Source: Homalodisca vitripennis (taxonomy: Eukaryota; Arthropoda; Insecta; Hemiptera; Cicadellidae). From it: a DNA stretch of 64,000 bases. Both the position numbers and the translations under genes were made by a program. The notes beneath the pieces are model-generated. The model saw only the letters and a program-made list of their open reading frames with translations. It was not told where the DNA came from and ran no database searches. The stretch lies in assembly GCF_021130785.1 (NCBI RefSeq), contig NC_060215.1:69258501-69322500 (forward strand), in the 5' to 3' direction. The first letter of the stretch is position 1; each line of letters starts with the position of its first letter. This document shows, piece by piece, positions 1 through 14,000 of this stretch.

Positions 1-153
1 CCCACGAGTGGCAAAACAGACAACCATACACGATGAGTGCTGAGAGCACACTGACTGGGTTACTTAACAATGGCGCTGTGCAATAGATCTACGTCATGCG
101 CGTCTGGCGCGAGGCAGCCGTGCAGTAGATCTACCGCACCCGCATTGAACGTG
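1..153. mobile_element. Right end of a piggyBac-like element, cut by the window edge
   Basis: A TTAA at 154-157 directly follows sequence whose reverse complement starts CACGTTCAATGCGGGTGC. This resembles the end of the element at 50977 (CACTTTGAGTGCT). Two copies of a subterminal motif, GTGCARTAGATCTAC, lie at about 77 and 120. The rest of the element is outside the window. Confidence 0.5.
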
Positions 154-157
154 TTAA

Positions 158-898
158 CAAATTGAGTACTGTCTGCTGCAAGTTCAATATTTGAAAATAT
201 ATCTAAATCTATTTATTTAGATTAAGTGATTAGTTTCTTTACCTACAAATAAACATAGTTTATAATATATTTATCCAAATTCATAATAGTTCTACTTAAG
301 TTACTAAATCCGTCAGCAGCCTCAGTCCTGGACACTATGTAATAATTGTGGTATTGTACAATTGGTCTTACACTTTACAGGTGCAGACTGTGGATTGCCA
401 CTCGGTGAGCTATTCAATTCACGAGAAGTTTGCACAAACGTCTCAGAATATTGTTTCAGAGGCCTGAAATAGGCAACGGCTCGTAGTGAAAGAGCAGGTA
501 GACAGAGCTAAGCAGTTCCGACTACCACCGACAAACCCCGAACATCTGCTAGCCTTTCTTACAGGGCCATGAATTTTGCGTGTAGGCGAGGGGTTAGGGA
601 AGGGAGGGACTGATGGGTGAAGCGATGGTTGTGACTCTGGAGGTGGGCACGCGAACCACTTAAAACTGCGTACACTGGCTGTTCATACCTGTCCCGTAGG
701 AATGATATATCTTTTCAGAAGGATTCGTAAACAAGGGTGATAGGTAATTTCTGTCCTACTGATCTACATCTTCCACGAATAGATATTGCTTGAAGGTTTG
801 GTGGATTCAAGATTCATTTTCAACACATGACTATTTGTGATATTGTAACTTTCCAATCAGGCACTTCTGTTAATTTTATTAATTATTTTGTGACAATA
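158..898 (+). other. Intronic sequence, no gene seen
   Basis: No coding frame or PKNOX-like exon is visible here. Base composition is less AT-rich around 400-680. I see no repeat that I can name. Confidence 0.4.
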
Positions 899-900
899 TA

Positions 901-1611
901 CAAGGGCTATTCAAAAAGTAAGGAATGTTTCCACCTAACGCCACCAGGTGTGCGCTAATCACGTATATATTGGTATCCATGGTGTACAAAATTACAATCC
1001 ATGGAGTGGGGGTAAACAAATTTCCCTAAAAAATCAAAGAAATGTCTGCAAGGAAGATCATGGCAACAGTGTTCTGGGACAGGCAAGGTGATCTTCTTAT
1101 TGATTTTTTTGAGTTTGGTGCAACAGTTAACTCTGAGTGGTACCGCCAAACATTGCAAAATCTTAGGAGAGCTGTCCAAAACAATTTTGGAAAATTGTCA
1201 TCCAAAATTTTGCTCTTGCATGAAAATGCCCGACCTCACATGGCAAACCGTACACAAGAACTCTTGAACTTGTTAAACTGGGAAGCTTTCCTCATCTCCC
1301 CTACAGTCCTGATCTTGCTCCACAAGTGATTTTCACTTGTTACTGTAATTGAAGACCTGGCTATCAACCCAGCATTTTGACAACGAAGAGGAACTCCAAG
1401 TACGGATCACTGAGTGGTGAAATCATAGGCGGCAGAATTCTATGACACAGGAATTTCAAAGCTTGTCCACCGCTAAGATAAGTGGTTGAATGTGTATGGT
1501 GATTATTTAGAAAAGTAGTATTTTAGTCCCTCTTTTAAATAATAAAATGTTTTTCTTGAACTTTGTTTTTATTTAACTCCAAAACATTCCTTACTTTCTA
1601 AATAGCCCTCG
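901..1611 (+). mobile_element. Internally deleted mariner element with intact ends
   Basis: The element has 29-bp terminal inverted repeats with few mismatches (CAAGGGCTATTCAAAAAGTA at the left, its counterpart at the right end), flanked by TA at 899-900 and 1612-1613. At 711 bp it is about half the usual mariner length. Only the C-terminal half of the transposase remains, so it could move only with transposase supplied elsewhere. Confidence 0.85.
1042..1329 (+). pseudogene. Mariner transposase fragment, C-terminal half
   Basis: The 95-residue frame reads SARKIMATVFWDRQGDLLI and then LLHENARPH, both hallmark blocks of DD34D mariner transposases. The second catalytic Asp, normally in LLHDNARPH, is Glu here. 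The frame is lost after WEAFLISP, before the third acidic residue. The helix-turn-helix N-terminal half is absent. It cannot encode an active enzyme. Confidence 0.85.
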
Positions 1612-1907
1612 TACTTAAATATTGGTATTGGAATCTAGTAAAATGAGCTGCAATATTGAGAATCCTTGATATCGATTTGAATTGAGTTACCGACTATTGG
1701 ACACATTCCTATCTGTAAAACAATTTTATTTCCTATACTTATGATTATCTGTTTATAATATATAAGTACAATCAATATTATATTTATATAAATTCGACTA
1801 TTTTATGTACATATATAAATAACTGTATAATGGATCATATGCTACAAGTTTTTTTATTCCTTAGGACATTTTTGAAATTGACAATACCAGCAAATGTTTT
1901 GTTACAG

Positions 1908-2079
1908 GCATCCATTGTTTCCCCTGTTAGCACTGCTGTTTGAACGATGTGAGCAAGCCACTCAGTCAGCGGAGACTCCCAATTCCGAGAGCTTTAACAT
2001 GGACATACAAGCATTTGTACAGCATCAAGAGAGAGACTGCAAACCATTTTTGATCAATGACTCTGAAGTTGATGGCTTG
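1908..2079 (+). CDS. PKNOX exon: first half of the MEIS/PKNOX N-domain
   Basis: The acceptor is TTTTGTTACAG at 1907 and the donor is GTATGT from 2080. Base 1908 completes a codon begun upstream, then 57 codons follow. It encodes [18 protein letters not shown] and ends SEVDGL. This is homology region 1, used for binding the PBC partner. The segment is short and highly conserved, which makes it a reliable anchor for strand and phase. Confidence 0.93.
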
Positions 2080-5000
2080 GTATGTTAATATTCTTTGTAT
2101 AAACCTTATGATTTATTGAGTAAACAACATATGTATACAATTTTAAAGTGCTTTAAACAAATCTGTTTTAAAGAAAATTGTACAATATTTGGAACTTCTT
2201 TTCTCAGTATCACCATAGTGAGAATATGTAACCCCCCTTTTCATTTATCAGTAGGCTAGAGTATTTTTCCATGGAATACTCATAACATAATCATAAAATT
2301 ATTTTTGTGAGTTTCAACATTTTCCTAAATTTGTGTTACAGTCAAATTGAAGATCTAGATAACGACTCTCAAAACCAATGGTAACCAAAAAACCTGAAAT
2401 CTAACCACTTTATCAAAAATGGTTAGCACTTCAAAAAGAGAACTAAATCATCAGAATTGTTCACACAAATTTTTTTTTTAACTTTTACTTATTAAATTAA
2501 GTTGATAGTTAATAAATTAGTTTTAACTAGTGATCAGTTAGATCATCTGTAATAGTGAAAAGGTTTTTCAAAATGTACATTTCATATTTAACTCTTTTAG
2601 AACCATAGGCTATCAGATTTGTTATGTAAAAACCCCTGCAGTTTTTACTGGACACCCTAAATTATGATGCAAACAAGCTCAAAATAATGTTAGGAAGCTA
2701 CCTATCTATGGGCTATTGGATGTAAATCACAACAGAAACCGAACTTCAAAGAGAGTGATTTTCAACTTATTGTTGCTTATTTCCCGGAGGAGGGGAAGAA
2801 TCGTTGATAGTTCAAACATGTACCATTTATGTCATATTCAGAGGAAGTGTACAAGGCTTCAATTTTACAGTCATTAAACTGGAATGTATCACAACACTAC
2901 TGGGCTGAAACTTTAGCAACATAATTAACCCTACAGCGTCGCACCTAAAAAATTACGTTACTGGTCGCAATATATCTGAAAGATACATTTTTCTTCAAAC
3001 CGCTTTAATAGTATTACGCAGTAACATATGTGTATGTTAAATATTAATAGCAAAACTGTAATTCCTTACCTTCATATACAGGTGTTTGGTTCTTATGAAA
3101 TACATATGGCTAAAATAAAATATAATAATTTATACACGAACTACATTTTGAAAGAAAAAAGAGCCGATGGCAACTGTCCCACCGTATCTGTTAGATACTC
3201 TGTTGTTACTAGTTATTGTATATTTGTTACTATATGATAATTTACTACTATAGTGTCACCTGTTTTAGCAATTACATTAAATGGGTTATCAAGACACCAG
3301 ATCAAGAACTTAAAGCGTCTCAGACTCATGGTCATTCTAAACTTCTCTATACCAGAGCCATCTGTGGCCCAAACTTCTTCCAAATTGTCTGTTAGAATGG
3401 TTAACTCCAAGAAGATAAAGGAGGCCATTACATGCTTTCAATTCAATCATACTGTGGGCTTTGCATCACAGACTCGTCCAAACCTATCCAGAGTACTCTC
3501 AATGTACTGGATTTTGAACTTAAAAATTGATTGAAGCATTGCCTCTGTAAAAAATAAATACTTTTTAGGAACATCTCTTCTACGTTTAGCAACTAAATAT
3601 AAACCTTCGTTATGATATAAATGTTGAGGCTAGGGTAATGGCTGTTGTGGCTGAAGCAACGGGGCTGTTGTTCAACAGGCCTACCTTCTTCTTCAGTAAC
3701 AGGGACATTATGTTCTCCTTGAACATCTTCATCATCAATACTCTTTTCACTTTCAGAACCCTCACTGCATTCCTCCACGTTATCTTCACTGTCAGTGTCA
3801 GATTCTTCACTAAATTCAATTAGATTTACACTATTACCTTCACTAATGTAATTGAAATATATCTCATTTAGATGTGTAATGTCTTCTTCATGCTCTAAAT
3901 CAAAATTAGAATGGTTACTAGCCATAACACAACATTAAAATACGAAAAACTACACGAATAATACTGAAATAAACCTAACATTAAAAGATATGCTGTATCT
4001 AGAAGATACAAACACAATAATTACAGGGTATGTCGCACTGTATCTGTTACCTTATAATGTGTTAACTCACAAAACTACATTCATTACTGAAGGGTAGGTG
4101 GATATAAGGGGAACTCGCTTACAGGTTGACATGGCTGATAGAGAGGATGAACAAAAATGGTGGCAATATTTCACTCCTTGGTATCTAATAGATAAGGTGT
4201 GACTGCTGCAGGGTTAAACAGTGAAATATTTAATAGTGTGATGTAACAGAAAATAAAATTATATAACTATTTAGTGTATATATTTTCTGTAATTGCACCT
4301 TAGCAATGTATGTTGTTGCAACCTGTTACCCAACAAATGACATGTTAATTCAGAGAACTGTGAACTTTTTGTTAAGATAGTAATATGTCTGTTAAGTGTT
4401 CCCACACAATCTATTTGCATCTCAGTCATTAATTCATGTTAGTTCAGTGATTTAACTATTAATTTTTGCATAGACTAAAAGTGTGAGCCATCTTCACACT
4501 GGCCTGTGCACCATCTCAGAGTATTTAAAATACAATTTGGAATATTTGTTAGTTCTTGAGTTGAGCCACAAAAAATGTTAGTACCGCTTCCCATAATTTT
4601 TAAGACTTCTTTAAATGTATGAGCCAACTTCACGCTATCCTGCACACACTGATGATTCAACTAAAAATCAATGTAATTGTTGGATTTGAGTTAAATCTTA
4701 ATAATTCAGACATAAAAGTGTTGACTTCTGTCTTCATGTTTTGTAGATTTTACTAAATGTTTGGGCAAGGGTGAATTTGACCTGCACATGCTAAATCCAA
4801 CTAAGAATTAGTGCACTGGTTATATATTTGTTAGTTCTCGATAGTTCAGTAATAAAAAACTAGTCTTCCTCGTATTTTTAATCGATTTTACATATTGTGC
4901 GGGTAAGCATCTCCTCTATTATGGGTAGTAAAGCAAAATTGCGTAATAGTTTTAAATTTTAGGTTTTATAACAAATTTTGCCCTTTTACATTTTTATGTT

Positions 5001-8000
5001 CTGAGAGGTTTTAAGATCCAAATTTGGAAAAAAATATGATAGTAAAACAACAAGCCGTCCATAGTTTCTAAGTGATTGTAGCCAAATCGTGCATGATTTT
5101 ATTTGACATTTTCTGAGTGAGAAAATAAGCCATGACTACAAAATTAAATATAGCACATTGATGACTGTTTATGTTGCTATAAAATATTCTTTTAGTATCT
5201 TATATTAATTTGGAGGTTTAAACTGTAATATTCAACTACTGAGGAGCGAGTTAGCGAATGTGCTATATCAAAATGTATATTTTGTGTAAAGTAACAATTG
5301 ACATTAATATTAATGGCTATAACGATTATAACCATGTGTAAATTCCTAAGATTTTAGATATCCACATTCAAATTGCTACACAAAATGAACATATGGACTG
5401 ATGAGAAAGTGCTTCTTTACATTAAAAATGAAGTAATTATTTCCAATACATTTTACTCAAACGCCGGACCACCCATGTGGATTGTCTAGCACATGATCTA
5501 ATGTGTTGTGATAAACTTTTTTGTTATTAAATCATCCTCGAAGGATGTTTATTCTATATGCAAGTTCAGTGTTCTAAAAGAGTAAGATCCTGTCAGTATT
5601 TCAAAATGTATGAAATCATAATTGAAGCTCTTAGTGTAGTGTTAATATCAATTGTGTTGGCATAGGTTGATCTATACATATTTTAATCTAAAAGGACTAT
5701 CTTGTAACACTACAACACAAGTAGTGTACAACAGTACTTGTAACAGCATAATTTGTAATTTTTAGTGAACTTCACAAATGTATTATTAAAATTCAGAAAA
5801 TTATATTGTTTTCAAATGTTACAGATGATAAAAGCTATTCAAGTACTACGTATTCACCTGCTTGAATTAGAAAAAGTACAAGAACTTTGTAAAGACTTTT
5901 GTAATCGCTATATTACATGTCTTAAAGGCAAGATGCAAAGTGAAAACCTACTGAGGTCCGATTACTCCACTGGCTTTGTTGAAAACAATAACAACAGCCA
6001 CTCAAGTAACTCAAACTCCCCGACTGTCTTCAGCCCACACAGCTTGCAGGTGAGAATCCTTAGTTATAGAATGGTATAATTTATTTTAAAGCTTTGACTG
6101 TAAAAATGTATTACAATTGTTACTTAACTTCATATTTTTATGTTTATATATAAATATATATTACACACGCACACACACACAATAATAGATTGAATTAATC
6201 TTTTTCAAATAACTGATACAAGGGCGTTTTTAATGTTTTATATTAGTCATTGAAATATGCATTTTTTGTGAATGCATATATACATCTATACTATATCAAT
6301 CAATCAATATCTTTATTCAAGACATACATAAAATGTACATGAATGCGTCATTCTTAATAAATAAATTCAAGGTGATGTTATATTAGTTGCACATATATAC
6401 AATCCTTTTAATGTAAATTATTTTCAAAATCTTAATATAGTTGAAAATAGGTTTAATATTATTTAAATAGTTTTTATTACCAAATTATAAATAATTCCAC
6501 TAGACTTCAGAAATCAAAATTAAAATACATGGCTCTGGGAGTAAAACTCTTCAAAGTTATAACATGATAAATCCATTAAAAACTGTTTTAATTTATTTTT
6601 GAATCTAACACTATTGTTTTCATTCCTGATGCTACCTGGCAGGTTCCCTATAAACTTGATTCCCATTTAAGTTGGGCTTTGCTTAAATTTTTCTTTATTA
6701 TGTTGTTTTATTACAAAGTTATTTTTGTTTCTTGTATTATAATCATAAACATGTAGTTGTCGTGGTAATTTAGTCTCATTATTTTTTTACATATAATACT
6801 GTTCTATATATATATATAAAGGCTGTATACAGTCATAAACTCGAGCCCTTTAAAATATAACTTACATGACTCATCTTTTTTGAGTTTTAGAATCACTCTA
6901 ATTGCCTCCTTTTGTAGACTTAAAATTTTATTCAGGTTTACAGCACTTGTTCCCCCATACACTTCAATCCCGTATGCGATATGTGAATGAACCGTGGCAT
7001 AGTACACTGATTTCAAGGTTTGTTTATTACAAAAAGGTGCTAGCCTTCTTAGTGCAAAAATTTCTGAACTTATTGTGTTACATATTTTTTGTACATGAAT
7101 GTTCCAATTAAGTGTATTATCTAAATGTAGCCCTAAAAATTTAGTTTCTTTATCCAGGTTTTTCATATTAATTTTGTTTGATTCAACATTTTTGCAAGTA
7201 AACTGTATAAAAGTAGTTTTATTATCATTGAGTAGAAGATTTCTGTTATTTAAATAACTTTTTAACAATGAAACTGATTCGTTAATTTCTTCTTAGTTGT
7301 ACCTAATTCCATATCGGCAATGCACAAGCTTATATCATCAGCATACAAACAAATGTTACTATTCTCAATATTATATCATACAGATAATTAGGTAAACCCC
7401 CCAAGTAGCACAAGAACAGGAAAGGGCCTAATATTGACCCCTGTGGGACAGAGTAGGTCACATTTTTTGTATGAAACCTAACATCATGCTGATTATTTTT
7501 ATTAAAATACTTAACATTAACAAACTGTCGACGGCCTTCCAAGTACGACTTAATCCAGCTAAGCTCTTTACCAATGATACCATAGCTTTTTAATTTTTCT
7601 AGTAATATTTTATGATCAGCACTGTCAAATGCTTTGGTCAAATCTATGAAGGTGTCAACAATGTTGTATCCCTCATCTAAGTTCTCTAAAATGTGTTCAA
7701 TATAATTTCTTAATGCTGTTAATGTGGATCTATTTTTCCTGTATCCATGTTGATAAATGTCAAGTAATTTATTGTTTTCAAAATAGTCAACTAATTGAAT
7801 CATCACACACTTTCAAATATTTTAGATAAGGACGGTTAAATAGCCAATGGTCTGTAGTTAAGAGGATCAGTACAATCCCCTTTTTTATGTACTGGTATTA
7901 TTTTTGAAATTTTTAATTGAGAAGGATATATTCCAGTTACGAGTGATGCATTAATAACATGTAACAGAGGTTTAATTAGTGGTAATTTCGCTTTCTTAAC

Positions 8001-11000
8001 AATTTTCATGGGTATGTCATTATACCCTGCTGACCACTTAGGTTTTATTGAATCAATTATCTGATGTAGAGTTTTATCATCAATTGTGTTACAAATAAAT
8101 CTGGATTCCGTTACTTGCTGTATCGAATCCTCTGTTTGAACATAATTTTTACTTAGATTAGGGATAACATGAGTATCAACCATTTCAACAAAATTGTTAT
8201 TAAAAATATTTGCAACTTTGTATGGATCCTCTATACGAATACCATCCTTTTTAAGTGCAATATTAGGTGACTACTTTTCTTTTTTATTTTTTGTTTCACT
8301 ATTAATGATATGCCAAATTGTTTTGTTAACATTAGTGGACTTTTTTATTTTTAAATCAAAATGTTTTTTCTTTTTACATAAAATTGTTTTTTTGAGATAT
8401 TTCTTGTGTGCTTGTATAGTTTTTTTTTTTTAGATTTATATTACTCTTATCTTTCCTACTGCTGATGCATGTCAATAAGCTTATCATGCTCATTAACAAT
8501 TTCATCATCTACCCACTCTTTATTTTGGTTTCATTTTGTAATTTTAGTCAGAAGAAAATGCAAATCAAAATAATATTTGATCAAGTTGTAAAAATAAAGA
8601 AACTTATCTTCAACAGAACTTTGGTAAAGTTCGGTCCAGTCTTGTTTCTCCAAGTCGCCTTTAAACAAGTCAATTTTATCTTTTCCATACTTCCTGCCCA
8701 TTACTGTATTTTTTATATTATGACCTCTTTTATTATTAATGTTTACTATTTTAAAAAGTTGTGCATCATGATCGGATAGAGCAGTTATCAAACATTCCAC
8801 TTCAAAAGAATTTTCGTCTAGGTTTGTGATGAAATTATCAATAGCAGATTCATATGTTTCTATTATTCTAGTAGGTATTTTTGTAGTATACAGGGTGTAT
8901 ATTATGTCTGGAAACACCCAAATATATCCTTTAATAATTTAAATATAAATTTGAAACCTCTTACAATCGTGATAGAGATTGGGCATCTACTTTTTGGAAC
9001 AATGTTTTGTTGTGTCACACCAACGGGGGACGTCCTGCCGAGGGTATTGTGAATATTCTTAATGGAAGCCTATACCTTGTGATACATAATTTTAAAGGTA
9101 ATAGCTTACTGAATTGAATGCCACAAACCGCATCTCAAGGGAATTATTCTATCAGAAAATAGAGCATTTTTAGTATTGAAAATTTACTGATGTTCAACAA
9201 TGTAATTTTAACATGGTTCTTGCCACAAAATGTGTTACACTAATTTTTTAGCATTTTTTTAAATGTTCAATTAAATAAAACAAAAATTTCATTTTAAGCT
9301 GGTTCTATTAGCACAAATTTGCCAGTTTTTATTACAGTACAATTATGGAAATACTTATGTTATTGATTTCTTATTACAAATAAAAAATAATGTATGCTGT
9401 TAGAAAAGTCTTACAACAAACGTTTTACCTGCATTTGGTGTCAAAGCAATTGTTCGAACTGTGTTCCTTCTACGGTTTGACAATGAGCCAATCTTGTGTA
9501 AAATGATTCGACAGAGTTGCCTAACATTTCTTCAGTTATCAAAGCAATCTCCTCTATAATCCTGTTTCTTAGGTCTTCCAAATTATGAGGCTTTCTTCTA
9601 TAAACATTGGATTTTAAATGACCCCATAGGAAATAATCGATTGGTGACAAATCCGGAGATCTTGGAGGCCATTCGATTTCTCCTCTTCGGCCAATCCATT
9701 TATGAGGAAACCTTAAATCCAAATACTCTCTTACCTGTCTCCCATAATGGGGTGGAGCACCATCCTGCTGAAACCATACATTATCAAAGTATTCTCCTGA
9801 TGCAATTTGAATAGCTGGGATTATTTCATTTTGGAGCATATTGTAGTAAAGTTCGGCATTTAAATTTCCATTGATGAAAAAGGGTCCAACAATTTTGTTA
9901 CCTAAAATTCCACACCATACGTTCAGTTTTTGTGGTTGCTGTGAATGGGACTCAGTAATCCAATGTGGGTTTTCACTAGCCCAGTAACGGCAATTGTGCC
10001 TGTTAACATTGCCATTTAGGAAAAAAGTTGCCTCATCAGAAAATAGTATGTTGGTCAGAAAATCTCTATTGTCATCACATTTGCGCATCACAAGTTCACA
10101 AAACTCAACTCTTCTGTCGTAATCATCCTCACTTAACTGTTGGACTAAATGAACTTTAAATGGTTTGTATTTATTAATTTTCAAAATCTTACTCACAGAC
10201 ATAGGGTGCATATCATGTTGCTGTGCAGCTTTTCTGAGCGATGTATGTGGGTCTTCAATAAATGTTTGCAAAACATCTAGTGCATGTTCTTCATCTGTTG
10301 CAGATTGTATCCTTCCCGACTTTGGCCGATTACGTACACTCCCTGTCATTTCAAAACGCTCAATAGTTTTTGATATTGTTGAAACACTTATGGGATTCCT
10401 TTCTGGGAAAGTGTCATTAAACAAATTACAAACTTCCCGATAAGATCTTTGACGATCGCCATATCCTCGCATCATCAACAGAGTAATTCGTTCTCTTTCA
10501 GACAATTCCATTAAAATGCCAAATAAAAACTGAACTACTGTAATTAGATAACTTGTTGACAGCAATGCTTCAGAGACACTGATTAACTCAACAGGAATGA
10601 TATGACCTTTGTCCATTTGTAATTCCCAAGCTTAGACCTGTCTAGTGAAAGCTCCATGCTCAACAAACTGAAACCTGTAGACCAGATGATTAATAACACA
10701 ATAATGTTTCTCATAGGCTAGTGACCTTTGTCTCTTTAAACCTTCCTGCTGACTGGAAAACACCAAGTACAGATTCATAAGTAATCAGAGAAAGTGACTC
10801 ATAAGTTTTATTCATTGTAATAAAAACTGGTAAATTTGTACTAATGAAACCAGCTTAAAAATAAATTGTTTATTTTATTTTAATTGAACATTTAAAAAAT
10901 GCTAAAAAATTAGTGTAACACATTTTGTGGCAAGAACCATGTTAAAATTACATTGTTGAACATCAGTAAATTTTCAATACTAAAAATGCTCTATTTTCTG

Positions 11001-14000
11001 ATAGAATAATTCCTTTGAGATGCGGTTTGTGGCATTCAATTCAGTAAGCTATTACCTTTAAAATTATGTATCACAAGGTATAGGCTTCCATTAAGAATAT
11101 TCACGATACCCTCGGCAGGACGTCCCCCGTTGGTGTGACATAACAAAACATTGTTCCAAAAAGTAGATGCCCAATCTCTATCACGATTGTAAGAGGTTTC
11201 AAATTTATATTTAAATTATTAAAGGATATATTTGGGTGTTTCCAGACATAATATACACCCTGTATTTAAACCCATGCATATTGATAACCCTAACAAAGTC
11301 TGTTTTCTTCCTGCCCTCCCTCAAAACATCCACATTAATATCCCCACCTATTAAAACGTTTTTGTTGATTCTACAAATTTCTGCCAAAAATGTGTTTAAT
11401 TTTTCAAGAAAAATGTCTATTTTCTCAGAGGGTGTTCTATAAAGTCCAGCCACAATAAATTTTGTCTGGTCTATCTTAATTTCTATAGTACATGACTCAA
11501 AAACTTTATCTTGATTTAAAGTGTTTATAGCATTAACAGAAATTTTTTTCACACTACTTAATTTCTCTGATACTAGTATTAAAACCCCTCCCCCCTGACA
11601 AGAATTTCTTACATACCAGTTTACGCAAGAATAGCCAGGTATTTTAATTTAATCTATTACATTTTCGTTTAATTTGTGTTCTGTTAGAACTACTACATCG
11701 GGATTTATTTCCTGTAATGTAATAATTAATGCGTCAATTCTAGATTCCAAATGTTGAATGTTTTGATGGAAGACAATTAAGTGATTTGGTAACATATTCC
11801 CTGATTCCCTGTATTATTATTATTTTTAGATGTATGATTAGTGCCTAATTTTCTATGTCTGTTAGAATTGATGCAGTTATTATTTATGTTAATGGTGAGA
11901 ACACCGTTAGATCTAAAAAACTTGAGCCCTTATTCTCTATGTCCAAAGAGAGGCAATTTTGTGACGAAGATCCTCTGCAAAGTCAGTGACTGATAGTCCA
12001 TTCCACAGTTGTCAGTTTGAATTTTTATTACGTATGATGATTGAAATAGAAGCTCCTGTGGTCTGCTTAAAGTTCACTATATTGGCAGCAAAGATGTCTA
12101 ATGGAATATTATCCCGAACACAACCCATAGGAGAACATATTAATTTCTTTAAACCCCTTCTTTTAAAGTCTTCTGTGAAATGTCTGGATGCAGTGTTGTA
12201 ATCTGATATATGTGGTTTACTATTATAATGTGGTTTTGTGACTAAACCGTAGAAGTTTTCTCCATTTGGAATTTCTTGATGGGTTAGATGTTTACTCTGG
12301 AGAGATGATGGTTTACCAATTAGATTTTTTAAAACTGTTGCCACCCCGGCACTCATATTTCTTTCATGATCAAGGTCTCCAGAAATCCAGTGGGCAAAAG
12401 CCCAGAGATCCTTGTTTAAGTTTGATTTAATTAATTGTTTCATATCAGATTTAATTACATCTATCTGGCACTGCCACTTCATTGATTTAAAAGGATCGTC
12501 TTTATCACCTGTTTTATTATTTGGTAATTCCCCATCAGGATATAAATGAGCATTACTAAGAGAATTTATTAACATATAAGCCAACTTTCTTTTACCTCGA
12601 TAATTAAGGTGCAAGCCATGTCGAGTAAAGTGAAACCTTATCAGCCAGCCGTTCTTTCCGTTTTCTTCAAGATCAATGACCACTACTCTGTTCATCCTCA
12701 CTGCAAGTTCTCTTATATAGCTGTTTACCAAACATATTTCATCATGAAGAGGATCACACAGTTCTAGGTCGTAACGATGGGGTATAGTGGTTATTAGTAT
12801 AGTTTTACTTTTACTTAGCAATTTCAAGTCTTTTTCTAAGTTACTGTAAATGTTCATAGTTGTTTTATTTGTAACATCATTTGTACCCACAATTATTATT
12901 ACTGGATGGTGGCCAGATCTTGCAGCTTGTCTATAAACTTCCTGAGTTGATGCCCCGGGTATAACTAGACCATTTATTCTAATCTTGCCCTTACTACAGG
13001 TGTCAATTATTTCTGGAAGATCTCTCCCATGGCTGTCTGTATAAAACTCAACTCTCATTGGTAGAGCCTCATCCACACCTCCTTTACGAGTTTCTTCCAT
13101 GGTTGTAGATTTGTTATCATGCTGCATCCTCAGTAAGTCATTACTGTTATTGTGCCGAAGAAGAGCCAAACAATTGGCTGCACTTTGGACCGAAAGAGAC
13201 TCCCTTACACGTGATTTAAATAAGAGTTCTTTTACTGTAGAGCAATCAAATTTCAGATATTGGTTATTAAACCATAAATAAGCAAGACATGACCTCTTCA
13301 TTATTATGTCACTCTCATGTATATGGAGCAATGATGAACTATTTATGATCAAATTTGAGATGTTGTTTTCAATGATTCCTTTCATCAGCCAGTCAATGAA
13401 CAGCAGCATGTATATGCCGCAGTCAAGTGAATTGTTCTGCTGGGGACAAACAACGCTTTTAAAAGTAGCTTTTTCAGAAGAGACACACTTTGATAGTTTA
13501 TTGAACATTTCTACGGCTGGTTTTAAGTTGTTGTTTGATTGAATCAAAATAGTAGAAAGTATTGTCAGTTCTAAGATAAAACAAGAGACTCCAGTGTGTG
13601 CCTGAACCCTCCCCTTCTGTTACCGCATTATTAACTGGAATAAAAATGTAGCTTTTGTCTTTTAGCGAAGATACCACCAAATTGATATCACTGATTGCAT
13701 GGCTAAGCCCTGGGTCTATAAAAGCAGTATTGAGAGCTTCCATTTCACAGTTGTTTAAAGTTTTAAAATATACTTCAATAGTATCGTCGGTTATCCATTC
13801 ATTCCCCAAGAGAGCAAGACTGTAGCTACTATTGTCTATGGTTTGACTGCCAATGCTTTGTTGATTTATTTTTAGTCGTGTATTGTTGGAGGAAGGTAGT
13901 ATACACTTTTTCTGGGAAGAGTTTAGAAGCGATTTCTGAATTTTATGTTCTGTTTTCAAGTTATTAAGTTCTTGGGATACATTCTCATGCACTGAAATAA

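Larger units (their letters stand above)
2929..4213 (-). mobile_element. piggyBac-like element with decayed transposase
   Basis: TTAA at 2925-2928 and 4214-4217 flanks a 1285-bp element. The ends match: CCCTACAGCGTCGCACC at the left and the reverse complement CCCTGCAGCAGTCACACC at the right. Minus-strand coding pieces of a piggyBac transposase lie inside. TTAA duplication and CCC ends are diagnostic of the superfamily. Confidence 0.85.
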
